A stretch of 64,000 nucleotides of DNA from Hamadaea sp013361475. Lineage in GTDB: Bacteria; Actinomycetota; Actinomycetes; Mycobacteriales; Micromonosporaceae. A program made the translations under genes and the position numbers. Shown piece after piece: positions 26,515 to 34,775 of the stretch; the stretch's first letter is position 1, and every line of letters begins with the position of its first letter. The notes below the pieces were generated by a model, which saw only the letters and a list, made by a program, of their open reading frames with translations, was not told where the DNA came from and did no database searches. The DNA lies in the NCBI RefSeq assembly GCF_040654195.1, contig NZ_JBFAHM010000022.1:23526-87525 (forward strand), in the 5' to 3' direction.

Positions 26515-27513
26515 CTACGGAGTGATCAGAAGCGACGCCGCGGCGGGAGCGGTGCCCTGCACCTCCGCCGTCAGCGTGTAGGTGTAGTCGGTCTCCACTG
26601 AACCGGGGAACAGCTGAATCGATCCCGATTGCTGGCCGGCGGCGATGAGCACCGTCTGCGCCGACATGCGAACCGGGCTGTAGGCCGAGCCGTAGAAATA
26701 GATCCGGGTGTCGGCCGGGGCGGGCGAGGTCAGCGTCACCAGGGCGGTGACCGGGTCTCCGCCGCCGACCACGGTTGCGGCGCTCAGACTGACGGCGCGA
26801 ACCGCCATTCCCGTCGGCGGCGCGGGCGGGAAGACGAACAGCACCGCCGACGCCTGGCCGCCGCCGTACCCGGCCCGGAGGCCGACGGTCTGCGTGTACG
26901 CCTGGGCCGAGTCGGCGACCGTCGTGATGCTGAACGTCGCCGTCGTGGCACCGGCAGGCACAGTGACGGTGGCCGGCACAACCGCGATCGGGTTGTCGCT
27001 CACGATGTTCACGACGGCGCCGCCGGCCGGGGCAACGCTCGACAGCGACACCGTCGCCGTCGCCGGACTCCCAGCGGTCACCGAAGCCGGATTGACCGTC
27101 AGCGTGCGCGCTTGGCCGGTCGGCGGCGACCCGGCCACAACGGTCACCGACGCACTGACCGTGTCAGCGCCGTAGGCCGCCGTGATCGTGACGACGACGT
27201 CTGCTGTGACCTGGGCGGCCGTCAGGGTGAACGACGCAGTCCGGTAGCCGGAAGGCACCGTGACGGAAGCGGGCACCCGGACAGCCGGATCGCCCGCCGA
27301 CAACGTCACCGTCACACCGGAACGAGCAGCCTTGCACGCCAGGCCGACTTGGCCCACCGCGCTGCCACCAGACGGCACCGCACTGGCGGACAACGTCAGC
27401 GATGTGAGCCGCTGCTGGCACTGCGTACGGCCGGCCAGGGCCGGCGTGGCGACGCTGAGCGTGCCGAGTTGAGCGGCCAGAACCAAGGAAAGGAACAGTC
27501 TCGAAGCCTTCAC
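26515..27513 (-). CDS. Secreted protein with three Ig-like beta-sandwich repeats
   Basis: A 332-residue protein with a signal peptide (MKASRLFLSLVLAAQLGTL..TPALA). About three repeats of 90-100 residues follow, each with a strand pattern such as LTLSASAVPSGGSAVGQV, LTVNPASVTAGSPATATV and VSLSAATVVGGGDPVTAL, and VTVPxGxxTAxFxxTxxxV in the middle. They look like Ig or calx-beta-type adhesion domains. It has no catalytic motif and no cell-wall anchor. A surface or matrix role is inferred. It shares strand with the haloperoxidase-like gene but has its own terminator. Confidence 0.65.
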   Translation of the reverse strand: MKASRLFLSLVLAAQLGTLSVATPALAGRTQCQQRLTSLTLSASAVPSGGSAVGQVGLACKAARSGVTVTLSAGDPAVRVPASVTVPSGYRTASFTLTAAQVTADVVVTITAAYGADTVSASVTVVAGSPPTGQARTLTVNPASVTAGSPATATVSLSSVAPAGGAVVNIVSDNPIAVVPATVTVPAGATTATFSITTVADSAQAYTQTVGLRAGYGGGQASAVLFVFPPAPPTGMAVRAVSLSAATVVGGGDPVTALVTLTSPAPADTRIYFYGSAYSPVRMSAQTVLIAAGQQSGSIQLFPGSVETDYTYTLTAEVQGTAPAAASLLITP

Positions 27514-27618
27514 GGCTTCGACCGTAAGCGCGCTGTCGTCCAGACAGGAGATTCACGGACACGATTTCCGCAGACCGTAAGAACTTCCTTTGACGCAAGT
27601 TCGAACCGGCTGCCGCCG

Positions 27619-28242
27619 TCAGGCTGGGCCAGGCCGCGACAGCACGCGGTAGGTCACGTGCGTGACCAGGCCGGCCGATCGGGACTTCACCTGCTCGAGC
27701 TTCAGCCCGGGTACGCCGTCGAACAGCCGCGTACCCGCGCCGAGCGTGAGCGGTGAGATGTGCAGCCGGAGTTCGTCGATCAGTCCAGCCGCCAGGTACT
27801 GGTTGACCGTGGTCGCGCCGCCGATGATGGCGATGTCGCCGTCGCCGGCGGCGACACGGGCCTGGTCCAGCGCCGATTCGATACCGTCGGTGACGAAGTG
27901 GAACGTGGTACCGCCATCCATCGGCTGCGGGTCGCGGGCATGATGGGTGAGCACGAAGACCGGAGCGTGATACGGCGGATCGTCGCCCCACCAGCCGTTC
28001 CACGGCCGGTCCCACTCGCCGCGGACCGGGCCGAACATGTTGCGCCCCATGATGAACGCCTTGGCGGAGATGAGCTCTTCGATCTCGGCCTTGTTCTCCT
28101 CCGGCGTTTCGGCGTACCAGGCGTGCAGCTTGTCGCCCCAGCCGTCACCGCCGTCGTCGCCGAAGGGGCGCTCCTCGGACTGGTTGTGACCGGCCGTGTA
28201 TCCGTCGATCGACATCGTCATCCCGGTGTAGACCGTGCCCAT
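27619..28242 (-). CDS. Dihydrofolate reductase family protein (RibD C-terminal-like)
   Basis: A 207-residue protein beginning TGMTMSIDGYTAG, with KAFIMGRNMFG, FVLTHHARDP, GDIAIIGGATTVNQYLAAGLIDELRLHISPLTLGAGTRLFD, the NADPH-binding layout of the RibD/DHFR superfamily. It probably reduces an unidentified substrate in the cytoplasm. ATG 28242 begins the frame. It lies 129 nt downstream of the TetR gene on the same strand. Confidence 0.85.
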   Translation of the reverse strand: MGTVYTGMTMSIDGYTAGHNQSEERPFGDDGGDGWGDKLHAWYAETPEENKAEIEELISAKAFIMGRNMFGPVRGEWDRPWNGWWGDDPPYHAPVFVLTHHARDPQPMDGGTTFHFVTDGIESALDQARVAAGDGDIAIIGGATTVNQYLAAGLIDELRLHISPLTLGAGTRLFDGVPGLKLEQVKSRSAGLVTHVTYRVLSRPGPA

Positions 28243-28371
28243 GCGCTGCTTCCTCCTCCGGCGGACGTCGCCGCCCGACGGCGGCCCTTCGGTCCAGCAT
28301 CCCAGCCGTCGGCGGTTCCCGCTCCCGGTCCGGCAGATATCGAGCGGCCGACCCGAATACGCGGACCCGGC

Positions 28372-29010
28372 TTACGACGGGTTGAGGCCCGTCAACAGGG
28401 TACGCACGATCGCGGGCAGTTGGGTCGACACCACTTCGCGGGGCTGGCCGCCGACCAACTCGGTGAAGCCGAGCATGATGACCGGGCCGAGGATCAACGT
28501 GATCGCCGCCTCCAGCGGGACGTCGGCCAGCCGCCCGAGACGCTGCTCGGCAGCCAGATAGGCAGCAAGCGGCTCCCGCAGGCGCTGCGGTCCGAACGGT
28601 TCCCGGTGGATGTCGGCGACGAACCGGTGCAGCAGATGCGGCTCGGTCATCAGACCCGCGGCGATGGGCAGCGCCTGCGCGACCAGCTCCAGGGCGGCTT
28701 CGGCGTACGCGACCAGGTTCGCTTCGACCGTCGCCGTGCCCGCCTCGGGCAGCCGGGCGTCGTACCGCCCGAGAAGCTGACCGTACCGGCGCAGCAAGGC
28801 TGCGACGAGCAGGTCGTTCTTGTCGGCGAAGTAGTTGTAGAGCACACCGTCGGAGACCCCGGCGGCCCGGGCGATCTGCCGGGTCGTGATCTGCCCGACC
28901 TGGTGCTCGGCCAGGAGTCGTTCCGCGGTGTCGATCAGGTGTCCACGCAGGGCGGTGGCCGGGTCGTCGCCGACCCGGCCCTGCGTTGCCTTGGCGCGTC
29001 TAGGAGACAT
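28372..29010 (-). CDS. TetR family regulator of the adjacent ABC exporter
   Basis: A 212-residue regulator starting at ATG 29010 (MSPRRAKATQGRVG), with helix-turn-helix (LIDTAERLLAEHQVGQITTRQIARAAGVSDGVLYNYFADKNDLLVAALLRRY). Its start overlaps the end of the permease gene by 11 bp, so it is the third gene of the ABC operon. Together with the twin palindromes upstream of the operon (30449-30492), this fits a self-repressing drug-exporter switch. The ligand is unknown. Confidence 0.9.
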   Translation of the reverse strand: MSPRRAKATQGRVGDDPATALRGHLIDTAERLLAEHQVGQITTRQIARAAGVSDGVLYNYFADKNDLLVAALLRRYGQLLGRYDARLPEAGTATVEANLVAYAEAALELVAQALPIAAGLMTEPHLLHRFVADIHREPFGPQRLREPLAAYLAAEQRLGRLADVPLEAAITLILGPVIMLGFTELVGGQPREVVSTQLPAIVRTLLTGLNPS

Positions 29011-29725
29011 CGCGCCTAACGGTAGTCGAGACCGCGACCAGGGCGAAGATCGCCGCGTACGTGGCGAGCACGACAGCCGCACCCCACTGCGGGAGCAGGT
29101 CGACGCCGGGGAACGGCACACCCTCCAAGGCCTGCCCGCTGCGGAACGGCAGCCATCGACCCAGGTCGCCGACCAGCTGGCCGACGATACCCTCGATCAG
29201 GGCGAGCCAGGCCAGGGCGGCCGCGACCGCCGCGATGACATTGCGGATCAAGGCGCCGATGCCCACGCCGACGGCGGCGAAGCACGCGTTCCATGCGACG
29301 CAGCCGACAAGGGTGCTCCACACTCCGGTCGAGGTCAGGTCGAGCGACCCGTCCTTGGCCGTCAGCCAGATCGCGGTCGCGGCCACCGCCGTGACCGAGC
29401 TGATCACGCCGAACAGTCCCCCCACGACCGCGTACACGCCTAGTTTCGCGGCGACCACGCGGCCGCGACGAGGCGTACTCAAATAGGTGTCCGTGATCGT
29501 CTTGTGCCGGTACTCGCCGGCCACCGCGAGGATGCCGAGGATCAGCGAGAAGATCGACACGAGGCCGGCGTGCGCGATGGCCCGCCGGGCCGTGAGCGGA
29601 TCGGCCAGGTCCGCGGTTCCGCTCACGAACAGGCCGCTCACCCCGGCCAGGATGATCAGCTGCGCGGCCGCGAGCAGCACCAGAGGGGTACGCGTGGTGC
29701 GCAGCTTCAGAATCTCGGTACGCAT
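29000..29725 (-). CDS. ABC-2 type transporter permease
   Basis: A 241-residue membrane protein beginning MRTEILKLRTTRTPLVLL, the usual start of actinobacterial ABC-2 permeases, with about six helices and the loop GEYRHKTITDTYLSTPRRGRVVAAKL typical of this group. It pairs with the ATPase encoded 10 nt upstream and would form an exporter, perhaps for a small toxic compound. Operon order is ATPase, permease, TetR. Confidence 0.88.
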   Translation of the reverse strand: MRTEILKLRTTRTPLVLLAAAQLIILAGVSGLFVSGTADLADPLTARRAIAHAGLVSIFSLILGILAVAGEYRHKTITDTYLSTPRRGRVVAAKLGVYAVVGGLFGVISSVTAVAATAIWLTAKDGSLDLTSTGVWSTLVGCVAWNACFAAVGVGIGALIRNVIAAVAAALAWLALIEGIVGQLVGDLGRWLPFRSGQALEGVPFPGVDLLPQWGAAVVLATYAAIFALVAVSTTVRRDVS

Positions 29726-29734
29726 CGGCGTCTC

Positions 29735-30430
29735 CTATCGGCTGGTCAGTTCGAGGAAGGCGGTTTCGAGCGAGTCCGACCCGAGCCCGTCGAGGGTTCC
29801 GGCGTAACGGAGCACGCCTTCGTTGATGATCACGACTTGGTCGACGGTCTGCGCGACCTCGCTGAGGACGTGACTCGAGACGAGCACCGTGCGACCCTCC
29901 GCCGCCAGCTCCCGCAGCAGCCGGCGTAGCCACGCCATCCCCGCCGGGTCGAGCCCGTTGGCCGGCTCGTCGAGGACGAGCACCCCGGGATCGCCCAGCA
30001 GCGCCGCGGCCAGCCCGAGGCGCTGCCGCATGCCCAGCGAGTAGCCGCCGACGCGGCGGTCGGCGGCCGACCTCAGCTCGACCAGATCCAGGACTGCCTC
30101 CACCCGCTCGCTGTCCGCATCGGCTGCCCGTGCCAGGACGCGCAGGTGATCGCGGCCCGAGCGGCCCGGGTGGAATCCGGTCGCCTCAAGGAGGGCGCCG
30201 ACGGATCGGCGCGGATGCGGCAGGTCGGCGTACCGGCGGCCGCCGATCAGCGCCTCACCGGCCGACGGGGCGATCAAGCCGAGCGCCATCCGCAGCGTGG
30301 TGGTCTTCCCCGCGCCGTTTGGCCCGAGGAACCCCGTGATCTGCCCGGCCGGGACGTCGAAGGTCAGGCCGTCGACGGCGGTGACCGGGCCGAAGCGTTT
30401 GGTCAGTCCACGGACCGAGATATCGGTCAT
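29735..30430 (-). CDS. ABC transporter ATP-binding protein
   Basis: A 231-residue ATPase with Walker A GPNGAGKTTT, a signature YSLGMRQRLGLA, Walker B VLVLDEPANGLDP and the switch histidine in VSSHVLSEV. It belongs to the group of drug and bacitracin-type exporter ATPases. ATG 30430 lies a few bases downstream of the twin operator palindromes. It energises the permease encoded next in the operon. Confidence 0.93.
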   Translation of the reverse strand: MTDISVRGLTKRFGPVTAVDGLTFDVPAGQITGFLGPNGAGKTTTLRMALGLIAPSAGEALIGGRRYADLPHPRRSVGALLEATGFHPGRSGRDHLRVLARAADADSERVEAVLDLVELRSAADRRVGGYSLGMRQRLGLAAALLGDPGVLVLDEPANGLDPAGMAWLRRLLRELAAEGRTVLVSSHVLSEVAQTVDQVVIINEGVLRYAGTLDGLGSDSLETAFLELTSR

Positions 30431-30448
30431 CGTTGGTCTCCTTCATTA

Positions 30449-30492
30449 TGAGCGTACGCTCATGAACACTTGCTCATGAGCGTACGCTCATA
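30449..30492. promoter_or_regulatory. Twin TetR-type operators of the ABC exporter operon
   Basis: The perfect 16-bp palindrome ATGAGCGTACGCTCAT occurs at 30449-30464 and 30477-30492, 28 bp centre to centre, between the ATPase start and the divergent SRPBCC gene. The whole 44-bp block is nearly symmetrical. The obvious ligand is the TetR protein encoded at the end of the operon. Confidence 0.8.
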
Positions 30493-30553
30493 ATGGTCGG
30501 AACCGCCACCCGGACAGCGGAAGTGTCGGTGTGCCGGTCTACCGTCTCGATTC

Positions 30554-30982
30554 ATGGATTACCTGCACACAGCGGTCGAGCTGCCCGGCGTGACGCCCGC
30601 CGAAGCGCTTCGCACGTTCACCGACGCGACGGCGGTCAGCGGCTGGTGGCGCGGGCAGTTGACGTTCGAGCCCCATCCCGGCGGCCGCTACCAGGTGGAC
30701 TTCAGTCAGCTCGGCAGCGCGCTGACCGGGCGCGTCGTCGACTACGACCCGGCGATACGCCTGGTATTCACCTGGCAGTGGGACGGCACCGGCCCCACCT
30801 ACCAGGTGGCGGTCACCCCGGAGGAAGTCGAGGACGGCAGCCGTCTACGGATCACCCACGGCCCGTACTCCGACTCGGCGGAGGACCTCGAAGAACGCAA
30901 GAGCCACGAAGACGGCTGGGCGTTCTTCCTGCCCCGCCTGGCTGCGCAGGCGGCTTCGGTCGCAGGAGACGAACCGGCCTGA
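30554..30982 (+). CDS. SRPBCC/AHSA1 family protein
   Basis: A 142-residue protein with the START/AHSA1 pattern: HTAVELPGVTPAEALRTFTDATAVSGWW, EPHPGGRYQVDF, GRVVDYDPAIRLVFTWQWDG and GPYSDSAEDLEERKSHEDGWAFFLPRL. Such proteins form a hydrophobic pocket and may bind lipids or act as chaperone cofactors; the ligand is unknown. ATG 30554. It is divergent from the exporter operon and lies just beyond its operators, so it may be co-controlled. Confidence 0.85.
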   Translation: MDYLHTAVELPGVTPAEALRTFTDATAVSGWWRGQLTFEPHPGGRYQVDFSQLGSALTGRVVDYDPAIRLVFTWQWDGTGPTYQVAVTPEEVEDGSRLRITHGPYSDSAEDLEERKSHEDGWAFFLPRLAAQAASVAGDEPA

Positions 30983-31011
30983 CCGGCCGCACCGCTGGAC
31001 CGTGCGTTCGG

Positions 31012-31599
31012 TCAAGCCGACGGCATCATGCCGAGAGCTGTCAGCAGCATCGGCATGGCCACCAGAATGAAGCCCAGCACGACCGGAGCCCCGAGTACGC
31101 CGAGGACCGCGACACCTTTCCGAAGCTGGGTGCGACGTGAGTAGGAGATGGCGAGGATGCCATACCCGGCGGCGAGCAGCACGAAGAACAACACATAGCC
31201 GATACTGGCCACGGTGATCTGATCGGCGGAGCCCGCCAGGCCCGAGACCATGCCGATCGCCTGGACGACGCTGCCGAGCGCGTAGACGCCGAGCAACGCG
31301 AAGGCTCCCCACACCAGAAGCCCGAGAATTACGGGCGAAGACCGGCGGCGCACGACGGACGACAACGCCACGGCGGCTCCGGCGACCTTGAGCCCGACGA
31401 CCAGCCAGTTCATCGCGCTGATCGCGGAGGAGTATTCGGCGTAGGGTCCGTCGGCGAAGTGGCCGGTCGCTTCGAACACCACGTTGACGGTTGCGAAGGC
31501 GAGACAGCACAGCGCGACCAGCCAAGAGGTCACGATGACACCGGCGGCGGGCCGCGTAGGCGCTTGCGGGGTTCCGATCACGGGACTGACGGAGATCAC
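31012..31599 (-). CDS. Polytopic membrane protein of unknown function
   Basis: A 195-residue protein with about five hydrophobic helices (VTSWLVALCCLAFATVNVVF, MNWLVVGLKVAGAAVALS, VILGLLVWGAFALLGVYALG, IGYVLFFVLLAAGYGILAI and GAPVVLGFILVAMPMLL) and a short basic loop (SRRTQLRKG). I do not recognise the family. ATG 31599 is the best start. It is convergent with the SRPBCC gene. Confidence 0.7.
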   Translation of the reverse strand: MISVSPVIGTPQAPTRPAAGVIVTSWLVALCCLAFATVNVVFEATGHFADGPYAEYSSAISAMNWLVVGLKVAGAAVALSSVVRRRSSPVILGLLVWGAFALLGVYALGSVVQAIGMVSGLAGSADQITVASIGYVLFFVLLAAGYGILAISYSRRTQLRKGVAVLGVLGAPVVLGFILVAMPMLLTALGMMPSA

Positions 31600-31695
31600 C
31601 TGGCAACGCTATGCGGCTCCCCGGGCCGAGCACTCGTCCCCGAGAACGAGATGAACCCTAGGGGCGGCGGAGTACTGACGTCAGGGTCCGCCAGT

Positions 31696-31729
31696 GGTCG
31701 GGTCCGGCACCGTGGCGCCGGACCCGACC
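31696..31729 (-). terminator. Hairpin terminator of the xylanase gene
   Basis: A perfect 13-bp stem, GGTCGGGTCCGGC at 31696-31708 and GCCGGACCCGACC at 31717-31729, with an 8-nt loop, directly downstream of the xylanase stop at 31745 on the minus strand. Confidence 0.85.
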
Positions 31730-31744
31730 GAGCTGTCAGTTCAC

Positions 31745-34150
31745 CTAACGCTGCAGGGTGAGCACACCCGGCCGCCACGGGAGCAGGTTGTAGTCGCCGC
31801 CCGCGCTGGGGTTCTTGCCCTGGTAGAGGAACTGGAGGTTGCAGGGATCGATCGTCTTGGTCTGATCCGGGTTGGTGCGGACCAAGTCACCGTGGCTGAT
31901 GTCGTTGGTCCAGGTCGCGCCGCTGTTGGCCTTGCCGGCGAACGGGTTGCTCTCGCTGGCGGCCTGGGGAGTCCACGAACCGCTGAGGCTGTTGGCCGTG
32001 AACGAGCGGAAGTAGCGCCCGTTCGAGCCGATCGCCTCGACGATCATCAGGTACTGGTTCTGACCCTGAACCTTGTAGACCTCGACCGCCTCGAACAGGT
32101 TGTTCGTGGAGTCGGTCATGACCGTCGTGTAGGTGGAACCGAAGCTGCCCGGGAAGTTCCCGATCGGCATGCTCTGCCGGTAGATCTTGCCGTTGTCTCC
32201 GGCGAAGAACAGGTACATGTTCTGGTCGTCGCCGATGAGGGTCTGGTCGATCACGCCGTACGGGGCGTCGGGAAGGGTGGCGGTGGACAGCGCCTGCGGC
32301 GAGGACCAGCCGTTGGCGTTGGTCGGGTCGCTGGAGGTCTTGTAGTTGAACGAGTTCGGACCCCACTGGTACGCCAGCACCCAGACGTTCTTGGGGGCGA
32401 AGTAGATCAGCGTCGGAGCAACGGTCCCCTGGCTCATCCCGGTCTGGGTGGCCGAGCCCATGTCGGACCAGTTGGTGAAGAGGCTGAAGTTCATCGAGCC
32501 GTACGAACCGCCGCTGTTGACGTCGGATCCGTAGACGAGGTGCTTGCCGTTGTAGACCACGTTGGTGAAGTCCTTGAGCGAAACCCAGCCGTTCTGCGGA
32601 TTCGCCAACGCGCCCGTCGAGGTCCAGCGGTACGTCGAGGGGAGGGTGCAGCCGGTCGGCGTCGACGAGGACGGCGACGGCGAACTGCTGCCGAACTGCG
32701 TACGCCACTGCTGGTTGGTCTGCCCGTGGCAGTCGTACAACTGGATCTGCTGCCCGTTGGCGGTCCCCCACACATCCAGGCACCGGCCGGACTGTACGCC
32801 GCTGATGGTGCCGTTGGAGTTGATGTTCCACTGCTGGTTGGTCTGTCCGTTGCAGTCCCAGATGATGATCGCCGTGCCATTCGCGGTGGCCGCGCCGTTC
32901 GCGTCGAGGCACTTGTTGCCGTACACGGTCAGCTGCTTACTGGCGGTGTAGGTCCACTTCTGGTTGTTCTGCCCGTTGCAGTCGTAGAGCTGCACCCGGG
33001 TGCCGTTGGTCTGCGACGCGTTGGGCACGTCGATGCATCGGTTGGATGCCACCCCGACGATGGTGCTCGTCCCACCCGGTGTCGTGCCGCCGGTCGGCGA
33101 CGTCGTCGGGTTGACGGCGTTGAGGGCGTTGAGCACCGACGTGTACGCCGGCTTCTTGTTGCCACCGCCGTCGAACAGCAGCGGGCTCTCACTGGAACGC
33201 CAGGAGTCGCTGTCGCGTACGCCCCACACCGTGATGCCGATGCAGCGGGACACGTTCATGCAGGCCTGGGTGAGTCCGGCGTACTGCGACGTGGACGCGT
33301 TGGTGACGTCGACCTCGGTCAGCGCCACGTCGACGCCCAGCGCCGCGAAGCTCGACAGCGTGGTCTGGAAGTTGCTCGGCAGCGAACTGCCGCCGGTGAA
33401 GTGAGTCTGCAGCCCCACGCAGTCGATCGGCACGCCCCGGGACTTGAAGTCCTGAATCATGCGGTAGACGCCCTGCGTCTTGCCGTACGACCAGTTCTCG
33501 ATGTTGTAGTCGTTGTAGCACAGCTTCACCGACGGATCGGCCGCGCGAGCCGTGCGGAACGCCACCTCGATCCAGTCGTTGCCCGTGCCCTGCAAGTTGG
33601 ACTGCCGCCGGCTGCCGTCCTCGTTGAACGCCTCGTTCACCACATCCCAGGCGGCGAGCTTGCCCTTGTAATGCGCCATCACACCGTTGATGTGATCGAT
33701 CATCGCCTGACGCAGCGTCGAACCCGACAGGCTCTGCATCCAGCCCGGCTGCTGCCCGTGCCAGGCAAGCGTGTGGCCGCGTACCTTCATCCCCCGCTGG
33801 GTGGCCCAGTTGTAGATGTTGTCGCCCGCGCTGAACGTGAACTGCCCGCGCTGAGGCTCGGTGGCGTCGATCTTCATCTCGTTCTCGGCCGTCACCATGT
33901 TGAACTCGCGCCCGGCGATCGTCGTATACGTCGAGTCGCCGAGCCGGCCACCCGCGATCGCCGTCCCGAAATACCGGCCCGACTGGGCGGCCGCCGCGCC
34001 CAGCGTGCTCTCGGCCGCGTCCGCCGACGGCATCATCACCGCGGCCACCGCCACCGCCACGACACTGGCTGCGCCGACCGCGAGCGCTCTGACGATGAGC
34101 GATCTGTCCCGCCGGCTCTCACCACGATGGACTGATTGGCTGATATCCAC
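31745..34150 (-). CDS. Secreted bifunctional GH10 xylanase - ricin lectin - GH62 arabinofuranosidase
   Basis: GTG 34150 follows AAGGAGG. The 801-residue protein has a signal peptide (about 1-46), a GH10 domain (50-345) with acid/base Glu173 in DVVNEAF and nucleophile Glu279 in ALTEVDV, a ricin B-type trefoil (about 363-488; CIDVPN, LYDCNG, NQQW), a Ser/Pro linker and a GH62 domain (about 505-801; PSTYRWTSTGALANPQ, LVYGSDVNSGG, PYGVIDQTLIGDD, DISHGDLVRTN). The GH10 half cuts the xylan backbone and the GH62 half removes arabinose branches, so one chain handles arabinoxylan. It has its own terminator. Regulation is likely by the divergent LacI gene. Confidence 0.93.
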   Translation of the reverse strand: MDISQSVHRGESRRDRSLIVRALAVGAASVVAVAVAAVMMPSADAAESTLGAAAAQSGRYFGTAIAGGRLGDSTYTTIAGREFNMVTAENEMKIDATEPQRGQFTFSAGDNIYNWATQRGMKVRGHTLAWHGQQPGWMQSLSGSTLRQAMIDHINGVMAHYKGKLAAWDVVNEAFNEDGSRRQSNLQGTGNDWIEVAFRTARAADPSVKLCYNDYNIENWSYGKTQGVYRMIQDFKSRGVPIDCVGLQTHFTGGSSLPSNFQTTLSSFAALGVDVALTEVDVTNASTSQYAGLTQACMNVSRCIGITVWGVRDSDSWRSSESPLLFDGGGNKKPAYTSVLNALNAVNPTTSPTGGTTPGGTSTIVGVASNRCIDVPNASQTNGTRVQLYDCNGQNNQKWTYTASKQLTVYGNKCLDANGAATANGTAIIIWDCNGQTNQQWNINSNGTISGVQSGRCLDVWGTANGQQIQLYDCHGQTNQQWRTQFGSSSPSPSSSTPTGCTLPSTYRWTSTGALANPQNGWVSLKDFTNVVYNGKHLVYGSDVNSGGSYGSMNFSLFTNWSDMGSATQTGMSQGTVAPTLIYFAPKNVWVLAYQWGPNSFNYKTSSDPTNANGWSSPQALSTATLPDAPYGVIDQTLIGDDQNMYLFFAGDNGKIYRQSMPIGNFPGSFGSTYTTVMTDSTNNLFEAVEVYKVQGQNQYLMIVEAIGSNGRYFRSFTANSLSGSWTPQAASESNPFAGKANSGATWTNDISHGDLVRTNPDQTKTIDPCNLQFLYQGKNPSAGGDYNLLPWRPGVLTLQR

Positions 34151-34775
34151 CTTGGCCTCCTTACTGGCCAGCGCCCAAGCCGCCCTTGGCGGGGCGACTG
34201 GACGTCTCTATCGAGAGATTCATTCGCGCCAATGCTGCCATCGGTTCCTCGGTGCAAGCAATAGTTTTCGGAAAAGTTCCGGAAACATATTGAGCCGCGA
34301 CGGCGAAGCAGAAAGGGCAGGTAGATACGGATCAGGCGGGGGCGCCGGCCTAACCGATAGAGAGGACTTCTGTGAAGTTTGTTAGCTGACGGTTTCCGGA
34401 AATTTCAGAACCCCTGTCACCGTCTTATGCGGACTAAGTCACTCTTATGGTGGCGTGAGCGGCCCAGCCATCCCGACGCCGTGTTCCCCGAACCGCACGT
34501 CCGGCGAGTCACTACCGACGGGAGCGCTCCCATCCGGACCGTGAGGCTGCCAGACCGCCGCGAAACATTCAAGTGCAAGGTTGGCTCGATTTCTCCGGAG
34601 GACCGTGTCCTCAAGCGGCTGTTCACCGAATCAGCCCAGGTCGAAGGCGATCCGGATGCGCGGATCGCGGTCGGCGCGGAAGCTGCCGTCCCCAGAAATT
34701 TCGCGATCGGGTCCGCCTTGAGGTCGTTGGAGCCGCGCAGCGTGGAGTTCGGCCGGCACTCCGTACACTCGCTGC
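34151..34775. other. 625-bp divergent control region between xylanase and LacI regulator
   Basis: No gene is convincing. Palindromes: TTCCGGAA at 34277-34284, TTTCCGGAAA at 34393-34402 overlapping GAAATTTC at 34399-34406, and GGGAGCGCTCCC at 34520-34531. A second GAAATTTC occurs at about 34696-34703. Together these suggest several repressor sites serving both genes. TACACT just before the LacI ATG may be its -10 element. Confidence 0.5.
34520..34531. promoter_or_regulatory. CebR/LacI-type box GGGAGCGCTCCC
   Basis: A perfect 12-bp palindrome 370 nt upstream of the xylanase start and 245 nt upstream of the LacI start. With flanking bases it matches 13 of 14 positions of the classical TGGGAGCGCTCCCA box. 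Which LacI-family protein binds it cannot be told from the sequence. Confidence 0.6.

Noticed and set aside
28372..29121. Extended TetR start at 29121
   Set aside because: The added residues are antisense-like and run into the permease gene; ATG 29010 gives a normal TetR N-terminus.
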